From Ligustrum vulgare (Eukaryota > Streptophyta > Magnoliopsida > Lamiales > Oleaceae): 64,000 nucleotides of DNA. The translations under genes and the position numbers were made by a program. The stretch covers positions 23,807,446 through 23,871,445 of the forward strand of contig OY743172.1 in NCBI GenBank assembly GCA_963555705.1, read 5' to 3'. The stretch's first letter is position 1, and each line of letters opens with the position of its first letter. The notes under the pieces are model-generated. The model was not told the origin of the DNA and made no database searches. It saw only the letters and a list, made by a program, of their open reading frames with translations. Shown here one piece after another: positions 34,512-46,689 of the stretch.

Positions 34512-34776
34512 TTCATAACGACGTTACAACATCACATGCAACGCACGTTTTACGTACTAATTTTTTTTTATATTAAAAGAGAGGATGAGAGATTATTATG
34601 CATTTTATCTTGTAGTTTCATAAGTTTTTAGGGGGGAAAAGTCAAATGAGAGGTTATTATTCATTCGATGTTATGGTTTCACACTGCTTTTGTACAAAAA
34701 AATCAGTTTTATTAAAAGAGAGGATTTCATGGTTACTGTTCATTTTGTGTTATGCTTCACATTCTTGTTTCCAAAC
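33178..34776. other. AT-rich DNA with possible repeat
   Basis: No gene. About 33885-34460 starts with gtcactgaagttg and related phrases of a kind common in plant non-coding repeats; a G-rich run (34164-34184, ggggggaggggggggggg) could form a quadruplex. An (AAT)n tract lies at 34481-34511. The open frame at 33976-34296 has no support. Confidence 0.4.
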
Positions 34777-34821
34777 AAATCCCACGCTGAAGGACTATCA
34801 ACTTGTATCAAGAACGCATAA

Positions 34822-35408
34822 ATGAGATGCCATTTACATGGATGCAAAAATTTTCGCCAAGCTCCCAGCATTTCCCACCTATTCTTTGCAAACGATAGCT
34901 TCCTATTTTTCAAAGCTTCTGTTGAAGAGAGCATGGTTATCAGAGACATCTTGAGAGATTACGAAGGAGCCTCTGGTCAAGCAATGAATTTCCAGAAATC
35001 AGGTATCATGTTCTCCTCCAACATAAGACTCGATAAGCAAAAGGAAATAATCGATATCTTAGTAGTCTCCACCCCTTTGAATAGCGGAAGATATCTAGGC
35101 TTACCTTCCCTGATTGGTAAGTCTAAGAGAGCCATATTCAGCTTCTTAAAGGACAAACTTTTAAAGAGATTGTACAACTGGAGTAATAAAATATTATCTA
35201 GAGCAGACCAAGAGGTGCTTATCAAAATGGTAGCTCAAGTAATCCCTACATATTGCATGAGTACATTTATGATCCCTATCTCTCTCTGTAAAGAACAACA
35301 AAAAATTTTAAATTCATTTTGGTGGGGCACAAAGCGAGATGGCAAGATAGGGATTCATTGGAAGAGATTGGAGACTATGTGCAAACGGAAAGAAGAGGGA
35401 GGAATGGG
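34822..35408 (+). pseudogene. LINE reverse transcriptase, C-terminal half
   Basis: Seen: ISHLFFANDSFLFFKA, where the usual F-A-D-D catalytic motif reads FAND, so one catalytic aspartate is lost. Then SGQAMNFQKSGIMFSSN, RYLGLPSLIGKSKR, WSNKILSRADQEVLIKMVAQ, IPTYCMSTFMIP and FWWGTKRDGKIGIHW, all typical of plant L1 RT and thumb regions. The frame runs into the solo LTR at 35409, and the apparent C-terminus after GGMGV belongs to the LTR. The 5' part of RT and the endonuclease are absent through truncation. Confidence 0.9.
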
Positions 35409-37028
35409 TGTTAAGTGCATTTTACATGCATATTTCACATATTTTTTGTGGTACTTTTTGAGTAATTTGAACAAATACCTACTTAATTGTGCATATTTTG
35501 TGGTTAAATAGGTTCAACATTCAAATACATGGAGAAAACACAAGAAATGAGCTAAATGGATGAATAATTGAAGAAATTGAGGAGAAAAGATTCAAATCCT
35601 TCAAAGAGTCAAAGTTTGGGGACGAGATTGTCACTTCCGAATAGTGTGGATCGCATGTGCAATTGATCGAATGACTAAATTGCAAGTTTTCAAAGTTGAA
35701 GGACCCCTAATGCAATTTTAGAAGGGCTTAGTTGAAAGAAATCAGAAACTTTGGAGACCAAGTTGATCGACATCGAATGTTGGAGGACCTCGATTGCAAT
35801 TAAAGGAAGGATCAAGCTGTAAAACCACGCCCAGGTGAGCCACGCGATCGCGTGGCTCGACTCAGGTCGCGTTCACGACTCATGCAAGAAATCCAACCCG
35901 AGAGTTAGCAGCTCAACCACGCGATCACGCGGTCATGATTTTGAAAAAATATTTTGGGCAGACCCGGTTCGGTCCAAACGTTGTAAGACGCGGGTTTACG
36001 CGATTTGGGTGTATTTTATTGAGTTTTGGCTAGGGTTTGGAGTATTATTACACTTGGGAAGTTCAAAACTAGTTTCCTCTCATTTTTCTCTCAATTTTAT
36101 CTTGTAATACTTTTTGTAATTTGTATAGTTTTGTTGATGAATGTTGATTTGGGGAGAAATACCAACATTATTGTGGAAGAATAGTGATATTTTGAAGCAA
36201 GAATCATTGGTGAAGGGAAGTGTTATTGCTTAATCTTCATATTTCTCTATTTATTTTACTTCATAGTTGAAATGATGTATTTAATTCTTGAATTTTATTA
36301 CTATTTCATCATGGGCTAAACTATTTTGTATTGGGATGAATGATGAAGATTGACCTAGCTTAGTTGTGTTTAATGCTTGTATTAATAATTTAAGCTATTT
36401 ATTGTCTTGTGCATTTATTGTTGTATTTATTGACTTGCATTTATTGTGGCCACATTTATACTTGGATTTCATGGGATGTGCAATTATTGATAAATTGTTG
36501 TATATTCTAGATCAATACAATATTTGCTTTAGGTTCTTGTTTAGGATAGAGATATACCTAAAACCCTAAAGGATCCATTGAGATGTTTTCACAAAGGTTT
36601 AATGCAATTGGTGTGTTTTTAATCGACATAGAAATATAGTAGGTTAATTCCACTAATTATGGTTGATTTCACTCGAGAGAGGTAATTGGCTAAACTTGGA
36701 AAATCGGGTCTAAGATGCTTAGTAAATTACATTTCTTTTTGCTTGTTGAGAATTCAATTAGGTAATGGTCAAGTGGAATCAAGAATCCCAACACTCCTTT
36801 ATCATCAAGTTATCACCATTTTTCTAGTTATTTATTTACAATTGTGATTTTAATTATAGTACTAGAGCATTGCCAATCCGAACTTTATTGTGTGTATCTC
36901 TTGTTTAAATTGATTAGACTAGAGTGTAATCGAAATAGACAATCCTTGTGGGATCGATAAACCGGACTCAATTAGTCCACTATTACTTGTATGCAATACG
37001 TGCACTTACGGTGTGTTTCTAGGGAACA
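35409..37028 (+). mobile_element. Solo LTR, Ty3/Gypsy type, TSD ATGGG
   Basis: A 1620-bp segment, TGTTAAGTGC...GGGAACA, with ATGGG at 35404-35408 and 37029-37033. Contents resemble an Athila-like LTR: a pyrimidine-rich ttttctctcaattttatctt near 36085-36105 and a gtgggatcgataaaccggac segment near 36950-36967 close to the end. A cacgcgatcgcgtgg palindrome occurs at about 35841-35855. It lies inside the LINE and is therefore younger. No coding region. Confidence 0.88.
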
Positions 37029-37033
37029 ATGGG

Positions 37034-37995
37034 ATTTCATGATCTTCATGGCTTCAACTAGTCTTTACTGGCAAGTGGCAAAGCAAGGCTAGCATCTTAT
37101 TCCAAACCCAAAATCACTTGTAGCTCGTGTTCTCCAAGCAAGATATTACCCGGGAGCTACCTTCATGAATTCTAATCTTGACAACAATCCAAGCTTCATT
37201 TGGAGAAGTGTGTGGAGTGCTAAGTCAGTCTTGGAAGATGGCTGTTGTTGGAGAGTTGGAAACGGTATAAAGATCAATGTTTGGAAAGACAAGTGGATTC
37301 GTTCAAAAGCCTCTGGGGGTGTCGATCAGATTAACATGATAGGAAGGGAGGAAATGCGGGTAAATGAGTTAATCGATGTTGACAACAAATGGAATTTGAA
37401 TTTAATACATATCATCCTATCCGCAGAGGATGTGTCACTTATTAGAAGTATTCCACTGCCTTGTCGTGAAATTGAGGATAAATTAATCTGGAAGCATACA
37501 AAAGCTGGGTTATATTCACTCAAATTTGGATATAGAACTCTAGCAAGAATTGAGAATCCAGAAGAGATGTCTAGTACTCATGAAGGCTGGAAAATTTGGG
37601 GTTTGGATATTCCACCCAAAGTTAAAACATTCCTATGGAGGATAGCTACTGATTGTGTTCCATTAAAGGTAAAGTTGCTTGGGAAAGGTGTAAACACTCC
37701 CCTTACGTGTGTCCTATGTGGTGAGGATGTAGAAAACTATTGGCACACTTTCATTGAATGTCAATATGCTCGAAATTGCTGGACACAAGTAAATTACTCC
37801 ATGGCTCCAGTTGATTTTGAGTTCTTTCATCAATGGCTACTACATACTTTTGAACATGAACCTAAGGAGAAATCAAACAAGATCGCTATGATTCTATGGA
37901 GTATGTGGAGACAGAGAAACTCGCTGCTTTGGGATAAGAAATGTCTTCCTCCATCTAAATTTGTGGAGCTTGGATTAACTTATTGGAAGGATTGA
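37034..37995 (+). pseudogene. LINE region with zf-RVT domain
   Basis: After the LTR, the RT linker continues (FHDLHGFN, then a stop and a frame change) into a long open frame from 37165. It encodes NPSFIWRSVWSAKSVLEDG, GNGIKINVWKDKWIRSK, and the zf-RVT block with WGLDIPPKVKTFLWRIATD, PLTCVLCGEDVENYWHTFIE and CQYARNCW. The C-x2-C...H...C zinc-ligand pattern is intact. It ends at a TGA at 37993-37995. Confidence 0.9.
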
Positions 37996-38537
37996 TGTGA
38001 TGCTCGAGCCTCAAGATTCATGAAATCAAATCAAAATGCAATGCCTATCATCCCCCAAAGCTGGTCCAAACCGGATGTAGGATGGATGAAATGTAATGTG
38101 GATGCGGCTATGTTTGATAATGGAAACTCCATAGGGATTGGCATGATCGTAAGAGATGATGAAGGGCGTTTTGTAATGAGTAAATTGTTCGCATGCAGGG
38201 CCCAATGGAAGCAAAAGAAGTTGAAGGAATAGGACTTAAGGATGCTCTCCAATGGATACTGGAAATGAGGCTTCAACGAGTTGTGTTCGAACTTGATGCT
38301 AAGATTGTCGTCGATAGTTTTCATTCCTATAGTTCTGACATTTTTTAATTTGGTTGCATTATTTTTTACTGTAAGTTTCTTAGTGAGCAGGGCATTGATT
38401 TTTCTGTTCGGTTTGTAAAGAAACATACTAATGGTTGTACTCATTCCCTTGTAAGATACTCCCATTTATATGCTTGTCCCATGGTTTTTTACCAACCTCC
38501 CTATATTTTGAAAAGGCTTCTTGCTGATTTAGCTTAA
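37996..38537 (+). pseudogene. LINE RNase H-like domain (RVT_3)
   Basis: Contains VGWMKCNVDAAMFDNGN and GMIVRDDEGRFVMSK, then in another frame AKEVEGIGLKDALQWILEM, RVVFELDAKIVVDSFHS, and toward the end VRFVKKHTNGCTHSLVRY. These are the catalytic D, E, D elements of RNase H in order, split by one frameshift near 38205 and a stop near 38346. Same fold as the remnant at 13398/17769. Confidence 0.88.
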
Positions 38538-38581
38538 TCAAACTACTCTTGATTCTCAAAAATAATAATAATAAATCCCAC

Positions 38582-39559
38582 TAATTTGAAGCTTACTAAA
38601 AAATATTATTGTTCATAAATTAATTTTTCAACACATGTCCAACAATAAAGCACCAAAAATAAATTCAAAGTATTTAAATATTTGAAAAAAAAAATCAGTA
38701 TTATCTAACAAACTCACTCATCTATAAATCATTAACCAAGCCTTAAATAAAATCACAACGAACAATAATTTTGACAATAACAATAATATCATTGCAGTAC
38801 CTTAGAATCTTATCACCACACTACTTTTGTTAAATAAAATAAAATAATTTTGACAACAAAATACATATACTTCACAAATCCCAAAATTTACAAACGCAAC
38901 AACTACTTCTGTATATCCCTTGAATAGAAAAAAATGAAAACAAAATCAAATGTCATTATGAAATGTAAATTTTAAAATAGATGTTTATAAAAATGAACTT
39001 TAAGATAATAATATTAAATCAGTCCAATACGATATTAAACCACTTAAACAACAAACATCATATACATTACCGGACAAAAAACTAGTTTTATTAATCATAC
39101 ACAGTTTCTTAAATCACTTTTTAATAACATATTTTACCTCGAAAACATTACATTAATTATTCGTTTATAAATAAAAAAGCTTTTACAAAAGAGATAGTTT
39201 TTAAATGGCACGTACGTTTTACTTATACATAGGCTTCCATCCATCGAATGGCACATGCTCAGTGATGACAATTGTTAAATTTGGAATATAATTACGTTTC
39301 ATCAGTTTTCATTAAAATTTGATAAAAATAAAAATAAAAAATTGTCAAACAATCCCTTAAGTTTATAATAAATAATATACCAATACAAATATACAATTCG
39401 GAATGCAATTAAACAACATAAAGGAAAGGTTTATATCATACATGGATACCTAGAGTCGTTCTATCTATCTATGTAAGCTTTGGATGGGCTGAGTTATTAT
39501 TAATTACATCGTGAATTGAGCTCGGTCAACGTACCTATACAAATCATCTAGTATAGGTA
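38582..39559. other. AT-rich intergenic DNA
   Basis: No coding region. Around 39095-39180 an eroded aatcactttttaataacat-type MITE remnant may be present. Confidence 0.35.
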
Positions 39560-39567
39560 GGTTTTTC

Positions 39568-40014
39568 TAGGGATGTCAACGAGAAGAGCCGAGCCGAAGA
39601 TCAAGACACGAGCTTGGCTCGAGCTTTTAGGGGTCGAGCTTTTTTTTGCTCGAGCCAAACTAAAGCTTGTCCCCAAAAATAAGGCTCGACTCGAGCTTTT
39701 TTCGAGCAAAGCCGAGCCAAGTCCCGAGCTTTTAATTTTTTTAAATTTTTATAGCAAAAATTCATAAATTTTGTTTGAAAATGTGTATATATAGCAAGTT
39801 GGACCGAGCTCGTGGTTGAAATTCATTGCTCAAGCTCCCATCGAGCTTTTTTAGAGGGCTTTTTTTTTGCTCGAGCCGAGCCAAATCCGTCTCTCAAAAA
39901 AAAGCTCAGCTCGAGCTTTAGTTCGAAATCTCGAGTCGCGAGCCGAGTTTAGCCCGAGCTTTTTTCTAGCCGAGTCCGAGCGGCTCGAGCCAACGAGTCA
40001 TTTTGCCATCGCTA
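39568..40014. mobile_element. hAT-type MITE, TSD GGTTTTTC
   Basis: Ends TAGGGATGTCAACGAG and (inverse) TAGCGATGGCAAAATGAC, with a perfect 8-bp duplication GGTTTTTC at 39560-39567 and 40015-40022. Interior ends are packed with gctcgagc/gagccgagc phrases. Third member with the TAGGGATG-type terminus in this window. No coding capacity. Confidence 0.9.
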
Positions 40015-40022
40015 GGTTTTTC

Positions 40023-41860
40023 CTTTTGAATAAGTTAGTTGTGTAAGCTAGACTGTCTTTTAAAAAAGCTATTAAATTGCAAAAGAAAAAAGTGTTTATA
40101 AAAGTCCTTAGATCATCTTCAATTCATTTAGTCGAAATGATGCAACTTTCACGGGTTAAATTTAAATGGCCATTGAAGTTTATATAATATTTTTCATTGA
40201 TCATTAAACTTTGAAATATTTTTCGAATGAATGATCACCGTAATTAACAAATCATTATCGCATTGACCATTAAACTTTAAAAAAAATTTAAAAGGTCGCT
40301 AGACTTACCAAATAGTTATTCACATTGGTCGTTAAACTTTAAAAGTTTCCTAAACGATCACCAAACTTATCAAATGGTTATCCTATCGATCAATCAATAT
40401 TCTTAAGTACGTGTAAAAAATAAGATTTAATTTTAACTTTTGCATGTTTTCTTATGTTTATTTGTATTTTCATTTAGTATTATTTTTTTATTAAATTTAA
40501 AAGGGTCATTTTTCTTTGGTGAAATTGAATAAATGAATGAAAGAAGCAATGTTTTACAAAATACTTCTTTTTTTTTCTCCGAATTTCTTGTTTATTAATC
40601 GTATTTAGTAATCCGAATTTCATTTTCATCAAGTACTTGTATGAAATACGATTGAAAATGAAATACGATTGAAAAATATCCTTGTCCAACATGCCTAAAA
40701 GATAAGTCTGTGTATCGTGGCTATTCTCATCTATATTAGCCTTGTCCAACATGCCTAAAAGATAAGTTCGTGATTTCTTGTGGCTATTCTCGTCTATATC
40801 CATAGCCATAGGTTAATATTTATAGAAACGAAATTATTAAAAACAGAGAGAGAGAGACCAGAGGTTATGGAAAGAGAGTATATGATTCTGCCAGCTTTGC
40901 TTTAGTTTGTGATTCCCACTTTGCACTGAGAACGACAGTCAAATGGACAATGGCTATCTATCTATCTATCTATCTAAAAGGAGAAAAACCTCCATGTTTC
41001 AATATTATTTCTTTTATTATATTTACCAATAAAAGCAACTTCACCTATAAGCTTACAAATTATCACATACTTTAGGGACTGTGACATTTTTGTGCTTATA
41101 TTCTAAATCTGTAAGCGTTGCATTCATCTAAGGGTCGTTTTGTAAGGTTCAAAAGGAATACGATCCGTTTAATGGATGAAAAGTTGACGCGTGATGATGA
41201 AAACATGAATAATAATAAAAGGGTCTTGTTCGTAAGGCACAAATGAATGTTTCTCAAATTTTGCTCAAACAAAGATGAAAAATATTTTTATCCACCAAAT
41301 AACGAAAAATTGAATTATTATTAATCAAATAATGCTATAGGGTCTTCAAACCCTTAAAACAAATTTAAAAAATCAAACGAATCATAATAAAACCTAAACC
41401 CTAATCTAATTCAGTAGAAAAATTCGAATATAACTCAAAGACTACACAAATGACGAAAATATATTATTAAAAACTGTAACGAATTGAAAAACTCTTTCAA
41501 ATTGTACTCGCTCGCATAATTCTGATACCAAGTTAAAAGTACGCGCGTTTTCGTAGATCCTTCTTATTTCTCTTATTTTATAACTGATTTATGATTTTTT
41601 TTTCTTATAACCTTTTCGCATCATAAGTATTTTGGTCCTTAAGGTTTCGACAAGATTACAAGTTTTTATCGATCGCCAAGGTAATTTGTCTGATGCACAA
41701 TGTAAAGTTCACAAGGAATACTAATAGCTCCCTTTTTAGGGACAAGGATCACCATAGGTTAGGTAGGTCGTGCAACTTGATTAGTTGATCCGACCAAGTA
41801 ACCGACCAATTTGATTAGTTTATATCTTCTCTTTTACATAACGAGTAAGAAAGAATGCTT
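40023..41860. other. Intergenic DNA with short tandem repeats
   Basis: About 40150-40400 holds roughly three imperfect units containing tgaccattaaactttaaa and tcaccaaacttaccaaat. About 40677-40800 holds a 60-bp tandem duplication (ttgtccaacatgcctaaaag twice). A (CTAT)n tract lies at 40953-40975. No gene. Confidence 0.55.
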
Positions 41861-41863
41861 TAA

Positions 41864-41864
41864 G

Positions 41865-41903
<39 letters not shown>
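41864..41903. repeat. (AT)n microsatellite
   Basis: About 40 bp of AT dinucleotides; a second short tract lies at 42068-42087. Confidence 0.93.
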
Positions 41904-41907
<4 letters not shown>

Positions 41908-41912
41908 GATTG

Positions 41913-41939
41913 ATCTAGTGCCCACAATGGGCACTAGAT
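41913..41939. repeat. Perfect 12-bp inverted repeat
   Basis: The sequence atctagtgccca, a 3-nt loop, and tgggcactagat form a perfect stem. It starts a less AT-rich 150-bp block with repeated gcccac/atgggt phrases between two AT tracts; probably an unclassified small repeat. Confidence 0.7.
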
Positions 41940-42089
41940 ATGGCACCCATCCAACACATGTCAGATGAGAATTGGTTATGGGTGGATGGGCCCACTGCCC
42001 ACCCACCCATAGGGGGGTCGTTATGGGTTTTATAGTATACCCATTATGGGTTTTATATCAATTTCCATATATATATATATATATATTAT

Positions 42090-42845
42090 TTGTCCTATTC
42101 TAATACTAGGTAGAGGTATCTCAAGTCCAAAACAAAAGGAAGAAAGAGTCCCGAGTTTGAAAGCAAAGCACCAATGCAAGGACTTTCTCTTGTAGTCATG
42201 TAAGCTAGTGAAGCTATTGAGGGATTTTTTGGTACTCATATCTCTGAAGATTCAAGCAAGTCAGCAAGCCCAAGTTTTTGGGAAACGAGATTGTAACACC
42301 ATAAATTAGACCTAGGGTAACATCTCCTTTCTAATTTCGGAATAAGGCAATTAAGTGAACTAGATTCCCCTAATCATAGGTCTAACTAACTTTTCATGTT
42401 CACGTCTTTTTCTTCCTCATAAATTGACATAATGTCATGTAAGAAAAGGTTCCGTTCTCATCCTCACTTGCCAAAGGAATGGAGGCTAGCTCACTGCCTC
42501 TTAATCTTAAGTTAAGAATGAATTGGCAACGCACCCTAACATGACTACATGAGCAAGATGGTATACAATCAATTAAAGAAAATAATACAGGAGGCTTGAG
42601 AGACCTCTGTATGTTAGTTGCTCCTTCATTCCTAGTTTGCAAGCTAAATTTTGTTATAATCACTTCGATTCCTGTACATGAGTATCTTCCTTTAAATATA
42701 TATTCCCTTTCTTAATATGGATAGTACTCTTGTAAGCGAATCCCTTCTTTTTTTGTCTTGCTTTTCTTAAGCGAATAAGTCCTGTGCCTGGTAGGTGATA
42801 TAATCTAGAGCCCAATTACAAATTTTTAAGCAACGATGGACAAAA
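42090..42845. other. Less AT-rich segment, possible organellar origin
   Basis: Texture differs from the surrounding DNA (fewer long A/T runs; phrases such as aagtcctgtgcctggtagg). No gene recognised. It resembles plant mitochondrial intergenic DNA, but only a search could confirm that. Confidence 0.25.
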
Positions 42846-42849
42846 ACAT

Positions 42850-45279
42850 GTTCTTGAAAAGACAAAAAAACAAGTTTCTTGTTGGACTCAAGTCCGAAAG
42901 GCAAGTGGATCAACTTGATTCAGGCAGAAGAAGTTCGAGCCAAATCGAAGAAGAGTGCGATCGCGCAGTAAAAGGAAGCTGGCGATCGAGCTAAGGGGGT
43001 AAAATATAGGCAGAGAAAAAAGGAGGTCTCCACACGATCGTGAACTGTTCTACCATGCGATCGCGTGGGCATTGTCAAGGGACCTGATCGCAATTTTAGT
43101 GGATTTTTGATTTATTTTATTTCCTTTTTCAATTAATTAGTTTCCTAGTTTATTTCCACCTTTATCTATACTATATATAAAGGGAGAATAGTGGATTAGT
43201 GTAAATGCATTTATTGCCTATATATATATATATATTATTTTATGGTAAATACCAAATAATGGTTAATATTTTTTTTATAACTTTTAATTTTAATGATTGT
43301 GCAAAGATTATATGATATAATAATTTCTTGATCTTCAATGTTGCTCAATCGTCGTATACTTGATGAGTTGAGATTAAACACATATTTATAGTTTATTGTG
43401 ATTTTTTAACGAATATTGAGAAAAAGTAAAATATGTAAGGCAAATGTAGAAATTATAATAAATATATTTATATTTTGAACAAGTATTAATATTTGTACTC
43501 ATAATATTACATCTACTATGATATACAATTAAAAAACTACAGAATTTGCATTTATCATTCAATAAGTTTTCAATAATTTGTATTATTTATGTTATTTTTA
43601 AATTTTAATAATTGTTGTAATAAAAAATTATTTTTGTATTTGTATTGATTATGTATAATCATTAAATTTTATGAATGCTAATCTATATTGCGGATGACAA
43701 GTTCAGTTCATCACACTGGTGGAAATCTATAATATATATAAAAGTAAGATAATTTGGCATAATTTAATTCTTAAAGTTTTAGTATTATAGTAAATAATTA
43801 ATATGATGTTATTGTTATTTGTATATTTTGGTTATAATTAGTATTATTTTTATTATTAACATTAATATTGAATGTGTTCAATCAATAATTTTAATTATCA
43901 GTATTAAAATTATTATTTAATCATTGATTTTTTATTCATTTGTTGTTCTTAATATTATAAATCATATGTCCATCAATAATTAAATTGTGTTTTAGTTATT
44001 AATGGTCAAATCATTTGTTATCTTTAATATTACAAATCATATTTTCTAAAATATATATTATATAATATTATTAAATATTTTAATAAATTAAGCCTCTGTT
44101 CAACAACTATATTTTTATTTCAAGGTAAAATGTGTGGTTGGAAAATAGTTTAAAAAAAATATGTGGTTAAAAAGTGGATTGAAAAAATGTGATGCATATA
44201 AATAATTTTTTTTTAGTTAACAATATTAATAGAATGATTAATATTTTTTAATCATTCTTAATTTTAATAATTTTAAAGATTATAGGGTATAATTTTCGGT
44301 ATAATTTTGTAATCTCCAACTTCACTCAGTTGTCGTATAACGATAATCATGAGATTTTCAAAATTATTATTTTGACTACTTATTTTTGCAAATAAAGTTT
44401 TATTGGTTAAATTCAATTATTTTGAGTATTTCTTTTTTAATTATTGTGATTAATGTTTGAATAAAATTAAAAAGTACGTTAAATACAAGAGGCAAATGTA
44501 GAAGTTATGAGAAATATGCTAATACCTTTCACATGCATCAATATTCGTACACATAATATTACATCAAATGTGATATACAATTAAAAAATTACTAAATTTA
44601 CATTTTCAATGAAATTATTAAAAATTCATAAAAATTATTGAAATAAATAATAATTTATTATTTAAATAAATAAATTGAACTTTATTATTCAAAGAATTTT
44701 TTAATAATTTAAATTACTTATGTTAGAATTCTTTTTTATGCATTTATATGTGTTGATTATGTATAAGTACTAAAATTTTATGAATACTTATTAAAATCGA
44801 TATTGCGGATAATATCTTTCGTGCATCGCAGGGTGAAATACTAATTGTTATAAAAGGGATTATCTTTATTAGATTCCTAAATAGATTAAGAATTACTTTT
44901 TCAATTAGATTAGGCTATTTATTTAGTTTCCTAATTAGATTAAGATTTTATTTCTTTGCCTATATATAGGCTTATTTTTTGTATTATTAAAATAGACAAC
45001 TTATTATTCGAGACAACTTTGAGATTATTGTTAGGAAACTTGCTTTCAAAAACTTATTCTTCATTGAATAAAACTCGAACTTGCGAGTTTAATCTTGTAT
45101 GTTCAAACTTGGGTAACATTTATTATTATTGTGATCAAGAGGTCAATATATCGTTTGATTGTATTGGTTGCTTGATTCAATTAATCTTGAATCAATCTCT
45201 GAATCGTGATTCTTTTGGCGTACTTGGGTTGTGTCAATCTTTTGTAGGTTGTATGGCTACAATTGCTACGTAGTTTGCA
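42850..45279 (+). mobile_element. Copia-type LTR C1 (interrupted by Helitron) with primer site
   Basis: The right end is ...tagtttgca, followed 5 bp later by the primer site at 45285-45296. Contains a gcctatatatagg TATA region near 44960-44972. Much of it aligns with C2 (45582-46150, inverted) and C3 (46207-46685). The left limit is uncertain (a TGTTCTTG near 42850 is a candidate). The Helitron 43165-44844 sits inside it. Confidence 0.65.
43165..44844 (+). mobile_element. Non-autonomous Helitron(s), A^T insertion
   Basis: Begins TCTATACTATATATAAAG and ends gtgcatcgcagggtgaaata + CTAA (the CTRR terminus), inserted between A (43164) and T (44845) with no target duplication. The related LTR copy C2 carries the uninterrupted site (near 45998-46000), which fixes both ends exactly. 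A second 5' end, TCTATAATATATATAAAAG, starts at 43726 after an A, so two Helitron copies appear to be joined head to tail or nested. No Rep/helicase coding. Confidence 0.85.
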
Positions 45280-45284
45280 TCAAT

Positions 45285-45296
45285 TGGTATCAGAGC
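45285..45296 (+). other. Primer-binding site (tRNA-iMet) after LTR C1
   Basis: TGGTATCAGAGC, a perfect match to the usual Copia primer site. Confidence 0.85.
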
Positions 45297-45581
45297 TTAG
45301 GCTCCAAAAAAAATTAAGGTTATATCTTTTTATTCTATCAAGTTTAATTCCATGTATTTATCATAGAGTCCGCATGAGAATTATCCATATCTTGTTGTTG
45401 AGTCTTTCTTTTCTTGAGTTTTCTTGTTTCTTGTTGCTCTTCGTGCCAGTAAAATTTTTCAGTTTTTTAATCTATATAAAATCCAACAAAATTTTAAAAG
45501 CGTTTTTTTTCTCCAATTCTTATATGAATTCAGTTCCGTTTGTTTCATCATATTGTGAGGCAACTTGCTTTCAAAAACTGA
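45297..45581 (+). other. Short interior between inverted LTRs
   Basis: About 285 bp, including a plus-strand fragment of LTR (tgtgaggcaacttgctttca near 45554). No gag reading frame. The open frame at 45263-45595 has no domain. Confidence 0.4.
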
Positions 45582-46150
45582 TGCAAACAACGTAGCAATT
45601 GTAGCCACGCAACTTACAAAAGATTGACACAACCCAAGAACACTAAAAGAATCAAGATTTAGAAATTGATTCAAGATTAATTGAATCAAGAACCAATACA
45701 ATCAAACGATATATTGACATCTTGATCACAATAATAATAAATCTCACCCAAGTTTGAACACACAATATTAAACTTGCAAGTTCGAATTTTATTCAATGAA
45801 GAATAAGTTTTTGAAAGCAAGTTGCCTCACAATAATCTCAAAATTGTCTGTTTTAATAATACAAAAAACAAGCCTATATATAGGCAAAGAAATAAAATTC
45901 TAATCTAATTAGGAAACTAAATAAATAACTTAATCTAATTGAAAAAGTAATTCCTAATCTAATTGGGAATCTAATAAAGATAATCTCTTTTATAACAATA
46001 AGGGTGGAAATAAACCAGGAAACTAATTAATTGAAAAAGAAAATAAAATAAATCAAAAATTGCTATCAGATCCCCCGACAATGCCCACGCAATTGCATGG
46101 TAGAACAGGTCACGATCGCGTGGAGACCTCCTTCTGCTTCAATTTGAGAA
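45582..46150 (-). mobile_element. Copia-type LTR C2, inverted
   Basis: The reverse complement of this segment aligns with C1, including the ggaggtctccac start side, the tatttccaccc/ttgttataaaag site (Helitron-free), the cctatatatagg TATA region and the tttgca terminus at 45582. It forms a head-to-head pair with C1. Confidence 0.75.
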
Positions 46151-46206
46151 TTTCCATGGTTACGGACATAATCAGAACAATTACGGCCATAAGTCAATTT
46201 CTGCTT

Positions 46207-46685
46207 ATTTCGAGACAGAATTTTGTGAGTTTTAAGTTTTATTCTATTTTATTTCAATTAGAAATCTAGTTTTTGGCAACTTTTAGTTTCCACTCTTTTG
46301 TGATTTTATCTTGTTATATTCCTAATAATATTAGGAAATAATTTTATTACTTTCAATTAGATTAGGTTACTTATTTAGTTTCGTAATTAGAATATGTTTG
46401 TTTCTTTGCCTATATATAGGCTTTTTTTTGTATTATTAAAAAAGACAACTTTGAGATTATTGTGAGGCAACTTGCTTTCAAAAACTTATTCTTCATTGAA
46501 TAAAATCCAAACAACTTGAGTATTATTATTATTGTGATCAAGAGGTCAATATATCGTTTGATTGTATTGGTTGCTTGATTCAATTAATCTTGAATCAATC
46601 TCTAAATCTTGATTCTTTTGACGTTCTTGGGTTGAGTCAATCTTTTGTAGGTTGTGTAGTTACAATTTTTACGATGTTTGCATCA
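46207..46685 (+). mobile_element. Copia-type LTR C3
   Basis: Plus-orientation copy with tttgcctatatataggc, ttgctttcaaaaacttattc and the gatgtttgca terminus. The primer site after it is degraded (tttgtatcc instead of ttggtatcag). The left limit is approximate. Confidence 0.7.
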
Positions 46686-46689
46686 GTTT

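Larger units (their letters stand above)
34786..38572 (+). mobile_element. 5'-truncated L1-type LINE, TSD AAATCCCAC
   Basis: The 9-bp target duplication AAATCCCAC at 34777-34785 and 38573-38581 brackets a segment that begins partway through reverse transcriptase and ends with an (AAT)-rich tail at about 38560. Domains in order are RT C-terminal half, zf-RVT and RNase H (RVT_3). 5' truncation with a tail and a target duplication is the signature of L1 retrotransposition. It is interrupted by a solo LTR (35409-37028); without that, the copy is about 2.2 kb. Confidence 0.9.

Noticed and set aside
38026..38465. Minus-strand frames of 62 and 144 codons
   Set aside because: Antisense to the LINE RNase H domain, which is recognisable on the plus strand.
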